Positions 58,205-64,000 of a DNA stretch of 64,000 bases are shown here, piece by piece. The number at the start of each line of letters is the position of its first letter. The first letter of the stretch is position 1. The notes below the pieces were generated by a model. That model ran no database searches. It saw nothing but the letters and a program-made list of their open reading frames with translations, and was not told where the DNA came from. The translations under genes were made by a program, and so were the position numbers. Source of the stretch: Trifolium pratense (Eukaryota > Streptophyta > Magnoliopsida > Fabales > Fabaceae); NCBI RefSeq assembly GCF_020283565.1, contig NC_060063.1, positions 39,208,635 to 39,272,634 of the forward strand, read 5' to 3'.

Positions 58205-61200
58205 ATGGCAAACGAAGAGATTATTGGTAATTCATCTGTCGGTGCTACCGAAAGGCCGTTTAAGTTTGAGGGTAACCATTTCAAACATTGGCAGCAAAAA
58301 ATGTTTTTCTTCCTGACTCTTAAAAAATGTGCCTATGTTTTGAAACAGCCCATTCCTGTTGTTCCTGCTGAAGCTTCGTCTTCTGGAACTAATGAACAGA
58401 CCGTTAACACCAACGGTGATGCTGTATCTGCCGAGAAAGATAAAGGCAAGGCCACGGCAGAACAGCTTAAAGAAAAAGCGCTGCAACTAGAAATAGATAG
58501 GCAGCTCTGGATTGATAATGATTATGTTTGCAAAAACTATATCATTAATGGTTTGGAAGATGATCTGTATGATTATTACAGAACTTACAATACAGCCAGT
58601 GATGTGTGGGAGGCTCTGAGTAAGAAGTATGATACTGAGGAAGCTGGTGTGAAGAAGTATGCTGTCAGTAGGTATTTGAAATACCAGATGGTTGATGAAA
58701 GGTCAGTGGAAGTGCAGTCACATGAACTGCAGAAGATTGCTCATGAAATAATAACTGAAGGTATGCCTTTACATGAGCAATTTCAAATTTCTGTTATTAT
58801 TGATAAGCTACCCCCTAGTTGGAAGGACTTTAAGAATCAGCTCCGTCATAAGACAAAGGAGTTTTCCATTGAGGGTCTGATTACCCGTCTTCGTATAGAA
58901 GAAGAATCTCGGAAACAGGATATGAAAGAGGAAGAAAAGATATTGGTTGTTTCTAACACCAATAAAAAGAAATTCGGTGCAGCTCTGAAGCCTACGGGCA
59001 AACCTTTGAAAAATCAGAATCAGAGCCGCATTCAAAACCGAGTTAAGAATGGTAACCCGGTTAGGGGCCATATTGCTAAGCAACAACAGCAACAACCACC
59101 TCCTAGAAATGACGCTGTTGAGCCATTTTATTGCTTCAATTGCTGGAAAACAGGTCATATGTCAAAGAAGTGCAGAAATCCAAAGAGGCCTAAACCGGCT
59201 AATCTTGCACATATTAATGTGAATGTGGCTGATGAGCCATATGCTGCTATGATCACCGAAATTAATATGGTCGGTGGTACTGATGGATGGTGGATAGATA
59301 CTGGTGCTACCCGCCATGTCTGTTATGATCGTGCTATGTTTAAAACATACACGAATGCTGAAAACAAGAAGGTGCAGATGGGTAATGCTCATACATCTGA
59401 TGTTGCTGGTGTTGGAGATGTTGTTTTGAAGTTCACCTCTGGAAAGACTCTTATCTTGAAAGAAGTCCTTCATGTTCCTGAGATGAAGAAGAATCTTGTT
59501 TCTGGTTTCCTCTTAAATAAGGCTGGGTTTAATCAAACTATAGGGGCTGATATGTACACCATCACTAAGAATGGTATTTTTATTGGGAAAGGGTACGCCT
59601 CTGATGGCATGTTTAAACTCAATGTTGATGAATTTATTATGAATAAAATTTCTCCTTCTGTTTACTCTTTGTGTGATTTTAATATTTGGCATTCTAGACT
59701 TTGTCATGTTAATAAACGCTCAATTTTGAATATTAGTAATTTAGGATTAATTCCTAAACTTAGTTTTAATGACAAAGAAAAATGTGAATTTTGTAGTCAA
59801 GCAAAAATAACAAAGATCAAACATAAATCAGTTATAAGAGAATCTGAACCAATGGACCTTATACATTCTGATATATGTGAACTAGATGGAACCATGACTA
59901 GAAATAACAAACGTTATTTTATCACTTTTATTGATGATTGTTCAGATTATACTTTTGTTTATTTAATGAAAAATAAAAGTGATGCTTTTGATATGTTCAA
60001 AATTTTTGTGAAAGAAATAGAAAATCAATTTAATACGAAAATCAAGAGACTTCGTAGTGATAGGGGAACCGAATATAATTCTAGTTTATTTAATGATTTT
60101 TATAAACAACACGGAATTATACATGAAACAACTGCACCATATTCCCCTGAAATGAATGGTAAAGCAAAAAGAAAGAATAGAACTCTTACTGAATTAGTAG
60201 TTGCTATTATGTTAAATTCTGGTGCCGCTAAACATTGGTGGGGGGAAATAATTTTGACTGTCTGCTTTGTTTTGAATAGAATTCCCAAATCTAAAAGAAG
60301 CGAATCTGCTTATGAAATATTAAAGAAAAGACAACCAAACTTGTCTTATTTAAGAGCTTGGGGATGTCTAGCCTATGTCCGTAAACCGGACCCGAAGCGA
60401 GTTAAACTCGCTAGTAGAGCCTATGAATGTGTATTCATTGGTTACGCAGCAAACAGTAAAGCATATAGGTTTTACGACCTAAATGAAAAAGTGATCATAG
60501 AATCTAATGATGCAGATTTCTATGAAAATAAATTTCCCTTTAAATCAAGAAATAGTGGGGGCACTGAACAGGATAATATTCCTGAGTCGAGTCACGTACC
60601 AGTGATACCAAATGCGGATAGCAATGACGAAGTAGAAAATGAACTTCGTAGAAGCAAACGTGTAAGAGTTGCTAAAGACTATGGTCCAGATTATGCGACA
60701 TTTACATTGAATGAAGATCCAGCAAATCTTCAAGAAGCCTTGTCATCGATGGATGCAGATCTTTGGCAAGAAGTTATTAATGATGAGATGGATTCTCTAG
60801 AATCTAACAAAACATGGCACTTAGTAGACTTACCTCCCGGTTGCAAACCAATTGGTTGCAAATGGATTTTGAAAAAGAAACTAAAACCCGACGGCACGGT
60901 TGAAAAATACAAGGCTCGCCTTGTAGCCAAAGGTTTTAGACAAAGAGAAAATATAGATTTCTTCGACACATTTTCACCTGTCACTAGAATAACGTCCATT
61001 CGAGTACTTATTTCAATAGCAGCTATTTATAACTTAATTGTACACCAAATGGACGTTAAAACTGCTTTTTTAAATGGTGACTTAGAAGAAGAAATCTATA
61101 TGGAACAACCTGAAGGGTTTGTTATACATGGACAAGAAACTAAGGTCTGCAAGTTAGATAAATCTCTGTATGGTCTTAAACAAGCTCCGAAACAATGGCA

Positions 61201-62257
61201 TGAAAAGTTTGATAACTTAATGATATTGAATGGGTTCAGACTCAATGAGAGTGACAAATGCATTTACTATAAATGTGATGGCAACATTTGCACTATAATA
61301 TGTCTCTATGTAGATGACATGTTGATATTTGGCTCAAACCTTTCTGCCATAAATAATGTGAAATCACTGTTGAGTAACAACTTTGATATGAAAGACCTCG
61401 GAGAAGCAAGTGTGATTCTTGGAATAAAAATCACTAGGTCTGAGAAGGGGATATCCCTAGATCAATCACATTATGTGGAAAAGATCCTAAAGAAATACGG
61501 TTACTTTAACTGTAAACCTGCCTGCACACCTTATGATCCCAGTGTAAAACTGTTTAAGAACACTGGTGATAGCGTAAGACAAACAGAATATGCGAGCATC
61601 ATTGGTAGTCTTAGGTATGCCACTGATTGTACTAGACCTGACATCGCCTATGTCGTGCGACTCTTGTGTAGGTTTACCAGCAGACCCAGTAATGAGCATT
61701 GGCACGCTATTGAGAGAGTCATGAGATACCTGAAAAGGACCATGAATCTCGGATTACACTATCAGAGATTTCCAGCTGTACTTGAAGGGTACAGTGATGC
61801 TGATTGGAACACCTTGTCAGATGATTCCAAAGCAACTAGTGGCTTTATATTTAGTATAGCCGGTGGAGCTGTATCATGGAAGTCTAAGAAACAGACCATT
61901 TTGGCACAGTCCACTATGGAATCTGAAATGATAGCACTAGCAACTGCTAGTGAAGAAGCAAGCTGGTTGAGATGCTTGTTATCTGAGATTCCCTTATGGG
62001 AAAAACCTATGCCTGCTGTCTTGATCCATTGTGATAGTACTGCAGCTATCGCTAAAATTGAGAATCGTTTTTATAACGGTAAAAGACGTCAAATTAGAAG
62101 AAAGCACAGCACAGTGAGAGAGCTCATCACTACAGGTGCTGTGAGAGTGGATCATGTACGCACTAATGATAACCTAGCAGATCCTTTGACGAAAGGACTG
62201 GCTAGAGAGAAAGTCCAAAATACATCTGTCAAGATGGGACTAATGCCTATGAAGTGA
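58205..62257 (+). CDS. Ty1/copia Gag-Pol polyprotein with a substituted integrase catalytic residue
   Basis: One uninterrupted frame of 1350 residues. In order: copia-type Gag (residues about 15-260), CCHC knuckle (CFNCWKTGHMSKKC, about 311-324), protease with IDTGAT (about 361-366), the GAG-pre-integrase region (WHSRLCHVN, about 497-505), the integrase core with HSDICE near 556 and SDRGTE near 620, reverse transcriptase with YVDD (1035-1038), and RNase H with SDADW, AQSTMESE and NLADPLTKGL near the C-terminus. The integrase block that in copia elements reads NG.AERKNR here reads NGKAKRKNR: codon 655 (60167-60169) is AAA, so the third acidic catalytic residue is Lys. The order PR-IN-RT-RH is diagnostic of copia. 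The polyprotein would be made but its integrase is probably inactive. Confidence 0.95.
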   Translation: MANEEIIGNSSVGATERPFKFEGNHFKHWQQKMFFFLTLKKCAYVLKQPIPVVPAEASSSGTNEQTVNTNGDAVSAEKDKGKATAEQLKEKALQLEIDRQLWIDNDYVCKNYIINGLEDDLYDYYRTYNTASDVWEALSKKYDTEEAGVKKYAVSRYLKYQMVDERSVEVQSHELQKIAHEIITEGMPLHEQFQISVIIDKLPPSWKDFKNQLRHKTKEFSIEGLITRLRIEEESRKQDMKEEEKILVVSNTNKKKFGAALKPTGKPLKNQNQSRIQNRVKNGNPVRGHIAKQQQQQPPPRNDAVEPFYCFNCWKTGHMSKKCRNPKRPKPANLAHINVNVADEPYAAMITEINMVGGTDGWWIDTGATRHVCYDRAMFKTYTNAENKKVQMGNAHTSDVAGVGDVVLKFTSGKTLILKEVLHVPEMKKNLVSGFLLNKAGFNQTIGADMYTITKNGIFIGKGYASDGMFKLNVDEFIMNKISPSVYSLCDFNIWHSRLCHVNKRSILNISNLGLIPKLSFNDKEKCEFCSQAKITKIKHKSVIRESEPMDLIHSDICELDGTMTRNNKRYFITFIDDCSDYTFVYLMKNKSDAFDMFKIFVKEIENQFNTKIKRLRSDRGTEYNSSLFNDFYKQHGIIHETTAPYSPEMNGKAKRKNRTLTELVVAIMLNSGAAKHWWGEIILTVCFVLNRIPKSKRSESAYEILKKRQPNLSYLRAWGCLAYVRKPDPKRVKLASRAYECVFIGYAANSKAYRFYDLNEKVIIESNDADFYENKFPFKSRNSGGTEQDNIPESSHVPVIPNADSNDEVENELRRSKRVRVAKDYGPDYATFTLNEDPANLQEALSSMDADLWQEVINDEMDSLESNKTWHLVDLPPGCKPIGCKWILKKKLKPDGTVEKYKARLVAKGFRQRENIDFFDTFSPVTRITSIRVLISIAAIYNLIVHQMDVKTAFLNGDLEEEIYMEQPEGFVIHGQETKVCKLDKSLYGLKQAPKQWHEKFDNLMILNGFRLNESDKCIYYKCDGNICTIICLYVDDMLIFGSNLSAINNVKSLLSNNFDMKDLGEASVILGIKITRSEKGISLDQSHYVEKILKKYGYFNCKPACTPYDPSVKLFKNTGDSVRQTEYASIIGSLRYATDCTRPDIAYVVRLLCRFTSRPSNEHWHAIERVMRYLKRTMNLGLHYQRFPAVLEGYSDADWNTLSDDSKATSGFIFSIAGGAVSWKSKKQTILAQSTMESEMIALATASEEASWLRCLLSEIPLWEKPMPAVLIHCDSTAAIAKIENRFYNGKRRQIRRKHSTVRELITTGAVRVDHVRTNDNLADPLTKGLAREKVQNTSVKMGLMPMK

Positions 62258-62777
62258 ATTACTTATGATGGTAACCCAACCTAAAAGACTGGAGATCCCA
62301 AGAATTAGGTTACAATGGGTAAACAACAAGTTGTGAGTAATATGAGATGAACATGCAAATTAAGAGGCATGAATCCTGAAATGAGAAAGGTTGAGTTAGC
62401 AAAACTCTTAATGAAATCTATACTCTATAGGAGTGGAGTACATCAGGAGTACTCTTGATAGAATCACCTATATGAATGTGTAACTGAGGCCGGTTCCTCT
62501 GGAGTTTTTGGGGCGAATTACTAGAGCATTCATGAAACTGGGATAGACGTGCAGGGCCATTAATGCACGGGCCTTAGAAAACACCTTAAGAAAGGTTGTG
62601 TGCTGGTTTGAGGAAAATCTGAGATAGAGTTCCAAGACTAAACGTCACTCTTGCTTAATCAGGCTCTTACTGGCTACGTGAAGGTTCCAAGACTTAGCTC
62701 ACCTTCGCTTATGCACAATCTTACTGAAACGTTTAACGTTTTGACTGAAACAACTTTTTTAAATTCAAGTGGGGGAT
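62258..62777 (+). other. 3' untranslated part and polypurine tract of the copia element
   Basis: No gene is seen. The purine-rich AAGTGGGGGAT directly before the right LTR is the plus-strand primer site. Confidence 0.8.
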
Positions 62778-63726
62778 TGTTGGAACATGATGAAGAATTT
62801 GGAGGGAACTTGGTATTGAAATAAACACAAGTTCAAGAACCATGTGTAGTGTGAATTGAAAAAAGACTCTTTGAGTCCCACATTGGAAAAATCACACTAC
62901 TTGGTAGTGTTTATATACCACAAGTTGGCAACCAAGGGTGTGCCCTTGGGGTACCCACTTTTGTAAGAAAGGGAGACCACACACAATGTCGAATATCACA
63001 CGCGCGCTCGGCTCGGCTCGGCTCGGTTCGGGACGGGCCGGGCTTGGGTGATATATTAATTTTTTAATACTAAGAAAAAAGAAATTTTTGAATTTAAATT
63101 TCTTTTATATGTGTGTCCCTTAATTCGCACATGTTAAATGTGCTTAGACCAAGTCTGAAACAGATTTTTATCTGTTAAACGGTCAAATTACGTGTCCCTA
63201 ATTTTTTGGCACGTTTTGAAATTTGACCGAGCAATTAAACGGTCAAATTACGTGTGCCTTCAGCTCCTGAAAATCCTCTGATTCCAGCTCCCTACTTGCC
63301 TATAAATACCACTTCATTTCTTCAGTTTTGATTCACTTCTTTTTCTCTGCATTCTGAGAAAACTGCTTCTTTCCTTCTCCTTTTTTCTTCTTCGAAATTA
63401 TTTTGTTGTTTCAAAATTTTGAACGGTTGTAAACCGTAGAATTGTTATTCGTATATCAATAGAGTGGTTCGATATTTCGTACCATATTTGGTGTTATTCT
63501 GGCCGATACTACAGTGCAGTAGTTTATCGGTATTTCTTTGAAAAACGGCTGTTTTATCCTGGGGACTTCGCGGTTGATATACTACAGTGCACTTCTTCGA
63601 GTAGTTCCGCGAAACGTCTTAAAGAAAGCGACCTAGTACGCGACTCAGCCAATAATAGTTTCGTTGCCATTTTTGAAAAAATTCGTTTTCTGTTTTTTTT
63701 AAAACTCCGCAAACCGTTTAACAACA
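62778..63726 (+). repeat. Right LTR of the copia element
   Basis: It carries a single copy of the block that is doubled in the left LTR. The TATAAATA box is at 63301-63308. Confidence 0.95.
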
Positions 63727-63731
63727 AAGAA

Positions 63732-63825
63732 TACTGAAGCAGCCACCACCTCACTCTCATCCACTCACCGTCGTCTCACTGTAAGTATTAATCATATCCT
63801 TGGTGTTCTTTCTTCTCGTTACTTT
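63732..63825. other. Short unique stretch between copia and CACTA elements
   Basis: It is C/T-rich, with a splice-donor-like CTCACT/GTAAGT at 63780/63781. It might be part of a host leader exon disrupted by the copia insertion. Confidence 0.3.
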
Positions 63826-64000
63826 CACTACAGAAAAATAGGTAAGCGGCGACCAGCCAAAAAAAAAATTAGCGTCGGTTCAAACCGTCGCTAAATGACT
63901 ACTGCAGCGGTTGTACAAGTGACGCAACAAGCAGCGTCGCTAGGGTATGCAGCGGCGGTTCACGAAAACCGTTGGAATAACCGCCGCATAGACGTTAGTG
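63826..64000. mobile_element. Left end of a CACTA (En/Spm) transposon, running off the window
   Basis: CACTACAGAAAAATAGG matches the CACTA-superfamily terminus. It is followed by subterminal direct and inverted motifs such as AGCGTCGGTT, ACCGTCGCTAAAT and GCGGCGGTT. The other end and any genes lie outside the window. Confidence 0.8.

Larger units (their letters stand above)
56936..63726 (+). mobile_element. Ty1/copia LTR retrotransposon, nearly complete
   Basis: LTRs at 56936-58180 (1245 bp) and 62778-63726 (949 bp) start TGTTGGAACATGATG and end AACAACA. Flanks GAGAA (56931-56935) and AAGAA (63727-63731) are a 5-bp duplication with one change. The internal region carries one gag-pol frame, followed by about 520 bp and a polypurine tract (AAGTGGGGGAT, 62767-62777). 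No initiator-Met-type primer site follows the left LTR, so another primer is likely. I counted about eight LTR substitutions plus the left-LTR duplication. Confidence 0.95.

Overview
The window is plant nuclear DNA: spliced genes with GT/AG introns, an AT-rich background, many (TA)n microsatellites and dense LTR retrotransposons, MITEs and DNA transposons. The style of the repeats and gene families suggests a papilionoid legume (clover, medick, pea or vetch group); this is an inference and the species is not proven. Only one ordinary conserved housekeeping gene is visible: a five-exon gene for translationally controlled tumor protein (TCTP) on the minus strand at 48680-50916.

The central object is a very large Mutator-like DNA transposon (MULE) at 8568-42743, 34.2 kb. 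It has about 65-bp terminal inverted repeats and a perfect 9-bp target duplication (TATTTTCAA at 8559-8567 and 42744-42752), and it sits inside a small MITE whose two halves flank it. Two younger LTR retrotransposons are nested in it: a SIRE/Maximus-like non-autonomous element (20873-26892, TSD GAAAA) in an intron, and a LARD-type element on the minus strand (33080-41608, TSD AATAT). Without them the MULE is about 19.6 kb. It carries five genes: a FAR1-type MULE transposase with a damaged C-terminus, a single-B3-domain protein, a GRF zinc-finger protein with a C-terminal membrane segment (minus strand), a two-B3-domain protein, and a ten-exon Ulp1/C48 SUMO-type cysteine protease. The last four are open through every predicted exon. 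Two arrays of a 168/169-bp tandem repeat lie in the intergenic spaces next to the B3 and GRF promoters. One possible reading is a self-contained system: transposase for movement, B3 proteins that read the repeat arrays or ends, and a protease that edits SUMO marks to counter silencing. That role is a hypothesis, argued by analogy with Arabidopsis VANDAL elements and their VANC proteins.

Left flank (1-8567): an LTR related to the LARD family, inserted in an internally deleted Ty3/gypsy element; a second decayed gypsy gag-protease; a 1-kb element with 265-bp inverted arms; and a MITE inside a TA microsatellite. Right flank (42957-64000): noncoding DNA with Stowaway and hAT-type MITEs, the TCTP gene, a 274-bp mini-Helitron near its promoter, a diverged segmental duplication, a 1-kb non-autonomous hAT with an 8-bp TSD, and a nearly complete Ty1/copia element (56936-63726). 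Its 1350-residue polyprotein is open but carries Lys where the integrase catalytic Glu belongs. The first bases of a CACTA transposon run off the right edge.
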